Assembly (NCBI GenBank): GCA_900768545.1
Contig: CAAGDD010000004.1
Span: 1-64,000 of the forward strand
Direction: 5' to 3'
DNA length: 64,000 bases
DNA from: Clostridia bacterium
GTDB taxonomy: Bacteria > Bacillota > Clostridia > Christensenellales > UBA1242
A program made the translations under genes and the position numbers. The notes beneath the pieces are model-generated. The model saw nothing but the letters and a program-made list of their open reading frames with translations, was not told where the DNA came from and searched no databases. Each line of letters begins with the position of its first letter. Within the stretch, counting starts at the first letter, position 1. Positions 26,454-34,902 of the stretch are shown one piece after another.

Positions 26454-27347
26454 ATGAAAGTTTTGGTTTTATCTAGCGGCGGCGACGCCCCAGGAATGAA
26501 CAAGTTTGTTTGTCAACTTTATAAATCATTTAAGAGCGACCTTTATTTTGCTTATGCGGGCTTTTCGGGCTTGATTGACGGGCAGATATTTGCATTTAAA
26601 GATGTTTATTCAAAAGATATTGAAGACAAGGCGGGCAGTGTAATTCACTCGTCGCGTTGCCCAGAATTTAAACAAAAAAAATATTTTGCCAAAGCACTTG
26701 AAAACGCAAAACAATTTGATGTTGTCGTTATCATGGGCGGAAATGGCTCGGAACGCGGCGCAAATGAATTGTTTGAAAATGGCGTCAACACGATTTTTGT
26801 TCCGGGAACAATTGACAACGATGTTGATGACAGTTTTTATAGCATCGGCTTTTCGACTGCGGTCAAAGAAGGTGTTTATGCAATCGAAAACACAATGCCA
26901 AGCATTGAAACAATGGGCAATGTGTGCTTGTTTGAAGTTATGGGCAGAGAGTGTGACAAAATCGCACTTGTAGTGGCAAAACAAACAAATGCTGATTATG
27001 TTATAAATAACAAAAAGTCACTTGATTTTGACAAGATTGAAAAAATCATTTTGGCAAAAAATTTGAAAAATGAAAGTGCTTGCATTGTCGTTAGAGAAAA
27101 CATTATGCCAGTCGATGAGATAGCAAAAAAGATAAATGAAGATCTCAATTTAAACATTGCAAAATATCATATCGTTGGCAGAACTCAACGCGGCGGAAAG
27201 CCGACAAGTGAAGAACTTTTAATGGCAAAAAGATTTGCAGATTTGACAGCAAAATGTATAAAAGAAAACCACTTTGGCGTGAGAATTTTGGCTGATGAAA
27301 ATAAAAATGTTTTTTCAAAAAGTTTTAAAAACAAAAAACAAAATTAA
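26454..27347 (+). CDS. 6-phosphofructokinase-like protein, divergent
   Basis: Phosphofructokinase-fold protein (297 residues, about 20 shorter than typical PfkA). SSGGDAPGMN (residues 6-15) and PGTIDNDVDDSFYSIGFSTAV (catalytic TIDND near 120-124) are conserved, as are EVMGRECDKIAL and GRTQRGGKPT. The nucleotide motif is GGNGS (near 96-100) instead of GGDGS: the aspartate that binds Mg-phosphate in both ATP- and PPi-dependent enzymes is asparagine. The N-terminus is placed at ATG 26454 after AAAGGAG; the ORF extends upstream into dnaE. Activity and phosphate donor are uncertain. Confidence 0.85.
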   Translation: MKVLVLSSGGDAPGMNKFVCQLYKSFKSDLYFAYAGFSGLIDGQIFAFKDVYSKDIEDKAGSVIHSSRCPEFKQKKYFAKALENAKQFDVVVIMGGNGSERGANELFENGVNTIFVPGTIDNDVDDSFYSIGFSTAVKEGVYAIENTMPSIETMGNVCLFEVMGRECDKIALVVAKQTNADYVINNKKSLDFDKIEKIILAKNLKNESACIVVRENIMPVDEIAKKINEDLNLNIAKYHIVGRTQRGGKPTSEELLMAKRFADLTAKCIKENHFGVRILADENKNVFSKSFKNKKQN

Positions 27348-27358
27348 ATAAAAAATCT

Positions 27359-27396
27359 AAAAAACAGCAAAAAAATCAAAAATTTTGCTGTTTTTT
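27359..27396. terminator. bidirectional terminator
   Basis: AAAACAGCAAAA (27361-27372) pairs with TTTTGCTGTTTT (27383-27394), with A and T runs on both sides, between convergent genes. Confidence 0.85.
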
Positions 27397-27418
27397 ATTA
27401 AAAAATGATGTTTTTTAT

Positions 27419-28126
27419 TTATTTTTTAAACAAAATGTTTATATAAGTTTCTTTTATAAACGAAAAAAAGTTTTGATTTGTTTTGTCGTTTTCGATAAGT
27501 TTTGACAAAAGATTTGTTGTGTTTTGAAGATAGTTTTCAATATTTTCAAACTTTGATTTGTCAAAATAAGTTTCAAAATTTGTCTTTGTTTTTATGTGAC
27601 AAGAAAAGACATCGTTGCACATTGATTTTGCTTTTTTCTCATCGATTATATTTGTGTCAAGGCTGACAGAAATGTTGAAAAGTTTTTTAAAAATTTCAAA
27701 TTTTTCTTGCAAGCATTCTGTCAAAATCTTTTTCTCGTCAGCAGAAAAACTGCCATCATATTTTTGTTTTTCAAATTCGATTTTCAAAAGTTTGCAGTTT
27801 TCATATTGCGTCAAATTTGTTTTCACTTTTTCGCCGTCGGCTTTGTTTTCAAAAGCATCAGCCAAAAGATAAAATTTGTTGTCTTTTTCAAAAATCACGC
27901 CTGCTTTTCCATTTGCTTTCAATTCACTTTGCATAGATGTCAAATCGCTTTTGTCTTCGCTTTCGAAAACTGACAAAACAAAAATGGTTTGTTTGTCGAT
28001 TGTAACAATGGTCGTGTTAAACGCGTCGGCAGCAATTAAAAAGTTTGAAAACAAATATCCGCACGAAATACAAGATAAAACGATCACAACAAACAAAGTG
28101 GCGCTAAAGAGTGAAAACTTTTTCAT
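27419..28126 (-). CDS. membrane-anchored protein with SPOR-like domain
   Basis: A 235-residue protein with an N-terminal signal anchor (residues about 7-30) and then a segment resembling a SPOR repeat (TIFVLSVFESEDKSDLTSMQSEL...GVIFEKDNKFYLLADAFENKADGEKV, residues about 46-100), a fold that binds denuded peptidoglycan. The rest is Lys/Asn-rich and helical. On the minus strand the ATG is preceded by TATAAT ending 6 nt upstream and no Shine-Dalgarno, so it looks leaderless. The function is inferred only from the domain. Confidence 0.75.
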   Translation of the reverse strand: MKKFSLFSATLFVVIVLSCISCGYLFSNFLIAADAFNTTIVTIDKQTIFVLSVFESEDKSDLTSMQSELKANGKAGVIFEKDNKFYLLADAFENKADGEKVKTNLTQYENCKLLKIEFEKQKYDGSFSADEKKILTECLQEKFEIFKKLFNISVSLDTNIIDEKKAKSMCNDVFSCHIKTKTNFETYFDKSKFENIENYLQNTTNLLSKLIENDKTNQNFFSFIKETYINILFKK

Positions 28127-28219
28127 ATAACAATTATATTAAATTTTTTTTGCAATATGCTTTCATTATGTTTTTAAAAATTTGTTATTTTTGTTATAAT
28201 ACACATAAACGAGGGAGAA

Positions 28220-29059
28220 ATGTTAAATTTATTTAGAAAACCTATCAAAGTTGGCTTGGCGTTTGGCGGTGGCGGCGCGCGTGGCCTTTCGCATATCGGC
28301 GTTATCAAAGCCTTTGAAGAATATGGGCTCAAATTTGATTATGTTGCGGGCACAAGTGTCGGCAGTTTGATTGGTGCGGCTTATGCCAAAGGAATGACAT
28401 CGCAAGAGATGTATGATCGCGCGAAAAAACTCAAAGTCAAAGATATCAAAACAAACAAAATATTTTTTATGCCATCAAAAACAGACGGGCTTCAAAGTTT
28501 GGCTGTCGAACTTTTTGGCGACATTGATATTCAAGAACTTCCAACACCTTTTTCAGCGGTTGCGGTTGACCTTAAAAGCACAAAAGAAGTTTGCATAAGT
28601 CACGGAAATTTGGCAAAGGCTTTGGCGGGCAGTTGTTGTGTTCCGGGAATTTTCCAACCAGTTGAATTTGGTGATAGACTTTTGTGCGACGGTGGGCTTC
28701 AAAACACAATTCCAGCAAATGTCCCAAGATATTTCGGTTGCGATTATGTTGTGTCAGTTGATTGCAATAGCACCCGAACTTATGGCACTGACAGTTCAAA
28801 AGTTTTGGACGTTTTGGGTTGTTCGATCCGCATTTTGATGAAAAGTAACGCGATTAAGGGATATATTTATAGCGATGTTATGATCGCCACAAACAACAAA
28901 AAATTCAAATCGACCAAACTTGACGGACTTGATGAAATGGTCGAAACTGGCTACAAAAACGCCATTGATATGATGCCAGAAATTATGAAAATATTTGGCA
29001 GAAAAATGCCAAAGAAAAACTTTAAAGATTTTGACAAAGGAGAAATCGATTTTATTTAA
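28220..29059 (+). CDS. patatin-like phospholipase
   Basis: Serine hydrolase of the patatin/RssA family (279 residues). The oxyanion loop GGGGARG (residues about 15-21), nucleophile elbow GTSVG (about 44-48) and the dyad aspartate in CDGG are all present, so it should be active on lipids or esters. No signal peptide. GAGGGAGA precedes the ATG and a TATAAT lies at 28194-28199. The next gene starts immediately after its stop. Confidence 0.92.
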   Translation: MLNLFRKPIKVGLAFGGGGARGLSHIGVIKAFEEYGLKFDYVAGTSVGSLIGAAYAKGMTSQEMYDRAKKLKVKDIKTNKIFFMPSKTDGLQSLAVELFGDIDIQELPTPFSAVAVDLKSTKEVCISHGNLAKALAGSCCVPGIFQPVEFGDRLLCDGGLQNTIPANVPRYFGCDYVVSVDCNSTRTYGTDSSKVLDVLGCSIRILMKSNAIKGYIYSDVMIATNNKKFKSTKLDGLDEMVETGYKNAIDMMPEIMKIFGRKMPKKNFKDFDKGEIDFI

Positions 29060-30175
29060 GTGAAAGAAAAATTGATGAAAAAACTTAAAAATTTTTCAAA
29101 AATTGACATTTTTAAGTCAATTTTTCTCTTTTTTACTGTTGCAATGATAATTTTGATTATGCTAAACACTCAAATTTTTGAGTTTTGGTATAATGGTTTT
29201 TCAAGTTTAAAGTCGTGTGGACTGAAAGTTTATTATTTAGATGTTGGTCAAGCGACTTCATCTTTGGTAGTGTTTGAAAACGGGCAAACGATGCTTATTG
29301 ACACCGGCAGCCGCGATAGCGAAAAACAATTTTTAGATGATTTAAATCTTATTTTGTGGAAAAACAAACTTTCAAAAATCGACTATCTTGTTTTGACACA
29401 CTCTGACGAAGACCATGTTGGCGGAGTGGTCGGGCTTTTGAAAAAATATCAAGTTGACAAAATTTATCGACCAAAGATTTTAGCGATGAGCCCACTTGAA
29501 ATCGAAACAGAAAATACATATTATCTTGCCACAACAAACGTTTATGCTCAAACGATAACAAGCGCTTACACCGAGCCAAATTGTGATGTTGAGTTTATCG
29601 AAAATTCTTTGTTTTCGATCGGTGAGGCTGATGTTCGATTTTATGCATGCGACGAAGATTATTACAATGATGTAAACTCATATTGCCCATTTATCACAAT
29701 CAAAAATGACGGCTACACTTTTATGTTTACGGGTGACGCGACACAGACACGAGAAAACGAACTTTTAAATTATCTTCAAACGAGTGGTGAATATTTGCAT
29801 GTTGATTTTTTAAATGTTGCACATCACGGCTCAAAATACAATTCGACCGCTGCGTTTTTAAACAAAATCTCACCAAATTTTGCTTTCATTTCGGCGGGCG
29901 ATCAAAAGCACCCAAGCAGCGAAACTATTGAACGCTTGAAAGACGCTTTTGTTGAAAATATTTATGTATCAAAACAAGTCGGCACTTGCGCAGTCGGCAC
30001 AAAAGATGACGGCTTTGTGGTTTGCACAACTTCAAAACAATTTGATCTTCCACTTGTTTGTGTGCTTTTGGCTTGCGTTTGCTTCGCTGTGTTGAATTTT
30101 GACGAAAGGTTATATAAAAAACATAAAAATCGAAGTAATTTTTTAAAATATAGTTTAATATATAAAAATGTGTAG
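29060..30175 (+). CDS. ComEC/Rec2-like metallo-beta-lactamase protein, membrane anchored
   Basis: A metallo-beta-lactamase-fold hydrolase (371 residues) of the kind found in the C-terminal part of ComEC. Metal motifs are LTHSDEDHVGG (near residue 112), FTGDA and VAHHGSKYNST. One membrane helix lies at residues about 18-38 and another near 333-350, so the catalytic domain is probably outside the membrane. The large ComEC channel domain is missing, so it is not a DNA-uptake channel by itself. GTG 29060 abuts the patatin stop but its AAAGGAG is 17 nt away; ATG 29075 is an alternative. Confidence 0.85.
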   Translation: MKEKLMKKLKNFSKIDIFKSIFLFFTVAMIILIMLNTQIFEFWYNGFSSLKSCGLKVYYLDVGQATSSLVVFENGQTMLIDTGSRDSEKQFLDDLNLILWKNKLSKIDYLVLTHSDEDHVGGVVGLLKKYQVDKIYRPKILAMSPLEIETENTYYLATTNVYAQTITSAYTEPNCDVEFIENSLFSIGEADVRFYACDEDYYNDVNSYCPFITIKNDGYTFMFTGDATQTRENELLNYLQTSGEYLHVDFLNVAHHGSKYNSTAAFLNKISPNFAFISAGDQKHPSSETIERLKDAFVENIYVSKQVGTCAVGTKDDGFVVCTTSKQFDLPLVCVLLACVCFAVLNFDERLYKKHKNRSNFLKYSLIYKNV

Positions 30176-30183
30176 CAAAAAGT

Positions 30184-30211
30184 TTGTATAAATCTAAATT
30201 TATGATAAAAT
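30184..30211 (+). promoter_or_regulatory. promoter of the 30218 gene, leaderless layout
   Basis: TTGTAT (30184-30189), 16-nt spacer, TAAAAT (30206-30211), ending 6 nt before the ATG at 30218; no Shine-Dalgarno. Confidence 0.55.
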
Positions 30212-30217
30212 AACAAT

Positions 30218-30694
30218 ATGAGAAATATAAATTTCAACAAAATCATCATAGTTTCTTTGTGTGACAGACTTACAAAATCAGTAGGGAAAAAACTGTCGCA
30301 AAGTTTAGATATGATGTATTGTGACGCCAAAGATTTGGTCGAATATGAACTTATCGACAAAAACACTTTGAAAAAATTTTCGTCAAAAGAATATTTTGAC
30401 AATGCGGAGCGCGGCGTTTTCAAGCACATAAGTTCTTTTGAAAATGTTGTTGTGACGTTAAATTTTGATTATTTGTCGCACAATGTTGACCTTTTGAAAG
30501 AAGAAAGTTTGATTGTGTTTTTAAAACTTTCAAAAACATATATAAAAGAACACGCAAATGTTTTAAATTCTATCTCTTATGACAACAGAACTGCCGAACT
30601 TGAAAATCTTTCAAATTTGACTGTGACGCTCAAAAAAACAGAAACAGATTTTGTTGTCAACAAGATTATTGAAGAAATTGGGAGAATCGTATGA
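30218..30694 (+). CDS. shikimate-kinase-like protein without P-loop
   Basis: A 158-residue protein whose layout follows shikimate kinase: a first strand (KIIIVSL), then VGKKLSQSLDMMYCDAKDLVEYEL where kinases have VGRxLA...FxDxDxxIE, then FSSKEYFDNAERGVFKHISSFENVVVTLNFDYLSHNVDLLKEESLIVFLKLS, matching FRxxExxVL...V-x-x-GGG...N...L...V-V-Y-L. The nucleotide loop GxxGxGK[ST] is replaced by SLCDRLTKS and the GGG substrate loop by TLNFD, so it cannot be an ordinary kinase. It overlaps transketolase by 4 nt and seems leaderless. A pseudokinase role is my inference. Confidence 0.6.
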   Translation: MRNINFNKIIIVSLCDRLTKSVGKKLSQSLDMMYCDAKDLVEYELIDKNTLKKFSSKEYFDNAERGVFKHISSFENVVVTLNFDYLSHNVDLLKEESLIVFLKLSKTYIKEHANVLNSISYDNRTAELENLSNLTVTLKKTETDFVVNKIIEEIGRIV

Positions 30695-32664
30695 ATATTA
30701 CTCAAAAATCAATAAATTATTTAAAAGCCCTTTCGGCAGAAACAATTACAAATGCCAAATCTGGTCATCTGGGAATTTCTTTGGGTGCATCTTCAATTTT
30801 GTTTGCACTTTTTAAAGACCATTACAATTTTGATGTGAGTGACACTGACTTTTTAAATCGTGACCGACTTGTTATGTCTGCGGGGCACGCAAGCGCACTT
30901 TATTACAGCCTTCTTTCAATGTTTGGCTTCAATGTTAGTTTGAAAGATTTGAAAGAATTTAGAAAATTTGGCTCAATCACTCCGGGTCACCCAGAATATC
31001 ACGTGACCGAAGGTGTTGAAGTTTCGACTGGACCACTCGGGCAAGGTGTGGCAAACGCTGTTGGAATGGCGATTGCGGAAGCGGTTATGGAAGAGCGTTT
31101 CAACACTGTCGGTTTTGATATTATAAACAATTACACCTATTGTTTTGTTGGTGACGGCTGTTTGATGGAAGGTGTTGCAAACGAAGCGGTTAGCCTTGCT
31201 GGAAATTTGAAATTAAACAAACTCATTTTGCTTTATGACAGCAACGATGTTACAATCGACGGCTCTTTGGCTTTGGCAAATCGTGAAAACACAGCCAGAA
31301 AGTTTAGAGCAATGGGATGGAATGTTATTCATGTTGAGAGAGGAAACAACTATTCAAGTTGCACAAGAGCGATTGCCCGTGCAAAGAAGAGTGACAAACC
31401 TACAATTATCATTTTTGACACAACAATCGGCATCGGCACTCAAAAAGAAGGCACTTCGGCGGTGCACGCAATGATTTTGTCGAATGAAGAACTCCAAGCG
31501 TTTAAAGAAAAACTCAATGTAAAAGAGAGTTTTTATATTCCAAGCGACGTGAGAGAACTTTGTATGGCTTCGACTCGCCGTGGAAAACTCAATCACGAAA
31601 AGTGGAATCAAAATTTGGCGATGTATTCAAGCACTCACCCAGAACTTTACAAAGCATTTACAGCATTTTTTGACAGAAAGAAAATCAATTTTGAAAGAAT
31701 CTTAAAAAATATTGCAAAATATGACACGATGAGCACTCGAAAAATCAACCATGCAGCACTCAACGAACTTGCTTATCAATGTCCACAACTTCTTGGCGGA
31801 ACAGCCGATGTTGGCCCTTCGACTATGTCAACTATCGACAATGCAGGAAATTTCTCGGCGGGCTATCGTCGCGGCAAAAACTTGCATTATGGTGTGCGTG
31901 AACACGCAATGAGCGCGATTTCAAACGGAATTGCTCTTTATGACGACTTTATCACTTTTGACTCGACTTTCTTGGCATTTTCAAATTATGCGATTCCTGC
32001 GATTCGAATGAGAGCAATGATGAAACTTCCTGTTATGTCGTTTTACACTCACGACTCTTTGGCGGTCGGTCAAGACGGCCCAACACATCAACCTATCGAA
32101 CAACTTACAATGCTTCGCTCGATTGTTGGAAACACTGTGTTTAGACCTTGCGATTATAAAGAACTTGTTGCGGGCTACAATTTCTGCATCAAAAATTATT
32201 TGCCAGTTTGTTTTGCACTCACAAGACAAAATATTCAGCATGTCGAAAACACTTCGTATGAAGGAGCACTGTTTGGCGGATATTTGCTTGAAGACACATC
32301 TTCAAAGCCTGAAATCATTTTGGTCGCAAGCGGGTCAGAAGTTCCACTTGCATCAAGCGTGGCGAAAGAACTTCGAAAGAAATATGAAGTCAATGTTGTT
32401 TCAATGCCTTCGCTTGAAGTTTTTGAAAAACAATCACCAGCTTATCGAAACAAAATCATAAACAAAGACGCAAAACTTGTGCTTGCGATTGAAGCAAGCA
32501 ATGACACCAAATGGCTCAAAGTTTTGGGCTCAAATGCGTGCGTTTTTGGCGTTGACAAATATATGGGCAGCGGCGACGGCGAAGAAATTATGCAAAAGGC
32601 TGGATTTAATACAAAAAATTTGGTTAAGTTTGTAGAAAACAAACTAAAAGACAAAAACAGATAA
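30691..32664 (+). CDS. tkt: transketolase
   Basis: Thiamine-diphosphate enzyme of the pentose phosphate pathway (657 residues). The substrate and cofactor residues are visible: KSGHLGISLGASSI, SAGHASALYYSLL, VSTGPLGQGVANAVGMA and the ThDP motif GDGCLMEGVANEAVSLAGNLKLNKLILLYDSN. The pyrimidine domain has GVREHAMSAISNGIALYDDFITFDSTFLAFSNYA and the C-terminal domain EVPLA...SMPSLEVFEKQSPAY. ATG lies inside the end of the preceding gene (overlap ATGA-like). Confidence 0.96.
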   Translation: MNITQKSINYLKALSAETITNAKSGHLGISLGASSILFALFKDHYNFDVSDTDFLNRDRLVMSAGHASALYYSLLSMFGFNVSLKDLKEFRKFGSITPGHPEYHVTEGVEVSTGPLGQGVANAVGMAIAEAVMEERFNTVGFDIINNYTYCFVGDGCLMEGVANEAVSLAGNLKLNKLILLYDSNDVTIDGSLALANRENTARKFRAMGWNVIHVERGNNYSSCTRAIARAKKSDKPTIIIFDTTIGIGTQKEGTSAVHAMILSNEELQAFKEKLNVKESFYIPSDVRELCMASTRRGKLNHEKWNQNLAMYSSTHPELYKAFTAFFDRKKINFERILKNIAKYDTMSTRKINHAALNELAYQCPQLLGGTADVGPSTMSTIDNAGNFSAGYRRGKNLHYGVREHAMSAISNGIALYDDFITFDSTFLAFSNYAIPAIRMRAMMKLPVMSFYTHDSLAVGQDGPTHQPIEQLTMLRSIVGNTVFRPCDYKELVAGYNFCIKNYLPVCFALTRQNIQHVENTSYEGALFGGYLLEDTSSKPEIILVASGSEVPLASSVAKELRKKYEVNVVSMPSLEVFEKQSPAYRNKIINKDAKLVLAIEASNDTKWLKVLGSNACVFGVDKYMGSGDGEEIMQKAGFNTKNLVKFVENKLKDKNR

Positions 32665-32665
32665 G

Positions 32666-32692
32666 AATTGTCAAATTTTGACAATTTTTTTT
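32666..32692 (+). terminator. tkt terminator
   Basis: AATTGTCAAA (32666-32675) pairs with TTTGACAATT (32677-32686), then T run. Confidence 0.8.
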
Positions 32693-32740
32693 ATTCATCA
32701 ATTCTGCCATATAAAATATAATTTATATGTGGAGCAGAAT

Positions 32741-33688
32741 ATGTTTAAAAGAAAAAGTATAGTTTTAAGTGATGTTGAAAACAAAACAAATCAAAAAGCG
32801 GTTTTGTCGATGGAAGAAGACGATTTGGGGATAAAAGGCAGTGTTCGACTTTACAACTTTTCAGCAGAGCCAAACGGAGTTTGTTCGCTTGGATTTTTTA
32901 TAAACAATCAAATCATAAAGGCTGGTCTTACAAAAAAGTCGAGTATGCTTTATGACTTTTTTCTCGACCAAAAAGAAATTCCTTCGCAGTTTTCTTGCGC
33001 GGTCGTAAATTTTCAAAACGCGGTTGCGACGCCGATTTTGTATGGCGCTAGTGACGGCAAAGATGATGAGATTTATGGCGAAATAATTTCTCAAATGACG
33101 CAAGATAGTTCGCGTCAAAATGTTGAAAAGGTGCTCGATAATTACGGCGTCGATTATGACGAACAAGAAAAACAACAAATCGAAAAAGATATCGATGACG
33201 CAATCTGCGAACAGTGCAAAAATTGTGAAAATTGCGTTTACAAAAAATATTTTTATGAAAATCAACAGCTACAAAAAGTCGAAACGGCAGCTGTAACAAA
33301 ACTTGAAGAAGTTGAAGACGAAGAAAAGCAAGAAGATAGCAAAATAGTTGGCTTTGTCGAAAAACTTAAGCCACAAATTGACAAATTGTTTGAAACAAAT
33401 CCTGCCGAAGAAAATTTGCAAAGTTTGATTCCATCTTCAAAATGGGTAAAAATCGAATATGAAGATGACGGCGATTTTTATGTTTTCGGTCTTTTGTATG
33501 ATGAAGACGGTGACATAAAATATGTGTGCTATGGAGTGCCAGCGGTGTTTGAAGAAGAACCGCCAAAAGAACTCTCGGGCTATCCAATTTGGCTTCCGCT
33601 TGACAAACAAAATGACAAAGGGTTTGGCTATTGGTTGACATATCAAGACGCCATCACAGGTGAGCCGATAAAAGCGATTTTGCAATAG
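32741..33688 (+). CDS. unknown protein with Cys cluster, 315 residues
   Basis: I do not recognise this soluble protein. TGGAGC precedes ATG 32741; the frame is open 21 codons further but without a binding site. Residues 1-110 look beta-rich (GSVRLYNFSAEPNGVCSLGFFINNQIIKAGL). A four-cysteine cluster CEQCKNCENC near residue 163 could bind metal, then a Glu/Lys-rich linker. The last 100 residues form a separate module (WVKIEYEDDGDFYVFGLLYDEDGDIKYVCYGVPA ... YPIWLPL ... GYWLTYQDAITG). It is followed 9 nt later by the hydrolase gene, so the two probably form an operon. Confidence 0.75.
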   Translation: MFKRKSIVLSDVENKTNQKAVLSMEEDDLGIKGSVRLYNFSAEPNGVCSLGFFINNQIIKAGLTKKSSMLYDFFLDQKEIPSQFSCAVVNFQNAVATPILYGASDGKDDEIYGEIISQMTQDSSRQNVEKVLDNYGVDYDEQEKQQIEKDIDDAICEQCKNCENCVYKKYFYENQQLQKVETAAVTKLEEVEDEEKQEDSKIVGFVEKLKPQIDKLFETNPAEENLQSLIPSSKWVKIEYEDDGDFYVFGLLYDEDGDIKYVCYGVPAVFEEEPPKELSGYPIWLPLDKQNDKGFGYWLTYQDAITGEPIKAILQ

Positions 33689-33697
33689 GAGTTTTTT

Positions 33698-34639
33698 ATG
33701 ATTGTTGTTTGTTGGGTTGTGGTGGGGCTTTTGAGCCTTGTTATGCTCGCACTTTTATATTATCTTGTGGTCGGAAAAATCTTTTTCAATATTGCGTTTT
33801 CGCAAAAGACTTTGAAAAAGCGTGCCAAAAAGAAAAACCTTGACGAACTTTTGAAAAAATACAAAATAGACCTGTGTTGGTGGCAAAAACAAAAGACTCA
33901 AAGGATAGAAATAACAAGTTTTGACCAAGCAAAACTTGTCGGGCAATATCTTGACAATCATTCAAACAAAACGGCTTTGATCGTGCATGGTTATGGTCAG
34001 TTTTATAAAGAAATGGCACCATTTGCAAAGATGTTTTTTGACAAAAATTTCAATATTTTGGCTGTCGAAAGTCGCGGTCATGGGCAGAGCGGCGGCGATG
34101 TCGGCTTCGGCTTTTTTGACGGAAAAGATGTTTGTCTGTGGGCAAAGTTTTTGAAAGAAAAACACTCAGATGATAAAGTTGTTTTGTTTGGAATTTCAAT
34201 GGGCGCAACGGCGGTTTGTGCGGCAAGTGGTGAAGATTTGCCAAACAATGTGGTTGCGATTGTCGAAGATAGCGGCTATGCAAATGCCAAAGAAGAGATA
34301 AGTTTCAATCTAAAAAAGTTTGGAATTTTTAAAAATTTGATGACAAAACATTTGTTGAGTTTTTCAAAACGCGTTTGTCAATTTGATCTTGAAAAAGCAG
34401 ATGTTTGCGATGCGGTCAAAAAGACCAAAGTGCCGATTTTGTTTGTTCACGGCACAGCAGATGAAATTGTGCCAGTCGAAAATGCTCAAAAACTTTACAA
34501 TGCCACCGACAACGGCTTTCGAGAAATTTATTTGGTCGAAGGTGCTATGCATGTGATGTCTTATGCACAAGAAGGTGTTTTGTATGAGAAAAAAATATGC
34601 GACTTTTTAAAAAGTCGCACACGCCTTTACAAAGACTAA
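33698..34639 (+). CDS. membrane-anchored alpha/beta hydrolase
   Basis: A serine hydrolase (313 residues) with one N-terminal membrane helix (residues about 3-27). The core has VHGYGQFYKE (oxyanion), ESRGHGQSGG, the nucleophile elbow GISMG (near 165), the aspartate in FVHGTADEIVP and the histidine in EGAMHVMSY, so the triad is complete. Family members are esterases or peptidases; the substrate is unknown. AGGAG precedes the ATG. A perfect 22-bp palindrome at 34598-34619 inside its 3' end probably terminates the opposing gene. Confidence 0.88.
   Translation: MIVVCWVVVGLLSLVMLALLYYLVVGKIFFNIAFSQKTLKKRAKKKNLDELLKKYKIDLCWWQKQKTQRIEITSFDQAKLVGQYLDNHSNKTALIVHGYGQFYKEMAPFAKMFFDKNFNILAVESRGHGQSGGDVGFGFFDGKDVCLWAKFLKEKHSDDKVVLFGISMGATAVCAASGEDLPNNVVAIVEDSGYANAKEEISFNLKKFGIFKNLMTKHLLSFSKRVCQFDLEKADVCDAVKKTKVPILFVHGTADEIVPVENAQKLYNATDNGFREIYLVEGAMHVMSYAQEGVLYEKKICDFLKSRTRLYKD
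34598..34619 (-). terminator. terminator inside the opposing gene
   Basis: Perfect palindrome with half-site TGCGACTTTTT. On the minus strand it is followed by TATTTTTTTC, the layout of an intrinsic terminator for the leftward gene at 34642-34839; it lies within the last codons of the rightward hydrolase gene. Confidence 0.65.
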
Positions 34640-34641
34640 TT

Positions 34642-34839
34642 TCAATTTGTTGAATTTTGCGAAATGGCCGTTTCCAAATCGGATACTCTCTTTGCTAGTG
34701 CTTTGATATCTGCACTTCCAACACTTTTTTCAAGGTCGCTTGTGAATTCTGACACCAAAAATTGTAAGTTTTCCGACAAAATTTCGTTTATTTTTCTCTC
34801 AACAATCTGTTCAATTTCATTTTTAAATTCTTCGCTCAT
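34642..34839 (-). CDS. small coiled-coil protein, unknown
   Basis: A 65-residue acidic protein (MSEEFKNEIEQIVERKINEI) with heptad-like spacing of hydrophobics through most of its length, predicted helical coiled coil. On the minus strand a strong GGAGATTTTTT precedes the ATG. It is a single-gene unit, convergent with the hydrolase; the two stops are 3 bp apart. No function assigned. Confidence 0.7.
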   Translation of the reverse strand: MSEEFKNEIEQIVERKINEILSENLQFLVSEFTSDLEKSVGSADIKALAKRVSDLETAISQNSTN

Positions 34840-34902
34840 AAAAAATCTCCTTTGCGACTATTTTAAAAGACTGCAAGGGAGATTTTCAAGTTTTTATGAC
34901 AA

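Noticed and set aside
29060..30175. Full ComEC competence channel
   Set aside because: Only the metallo-hydrolase part and two flanking helices are present; the channel domain is absent.
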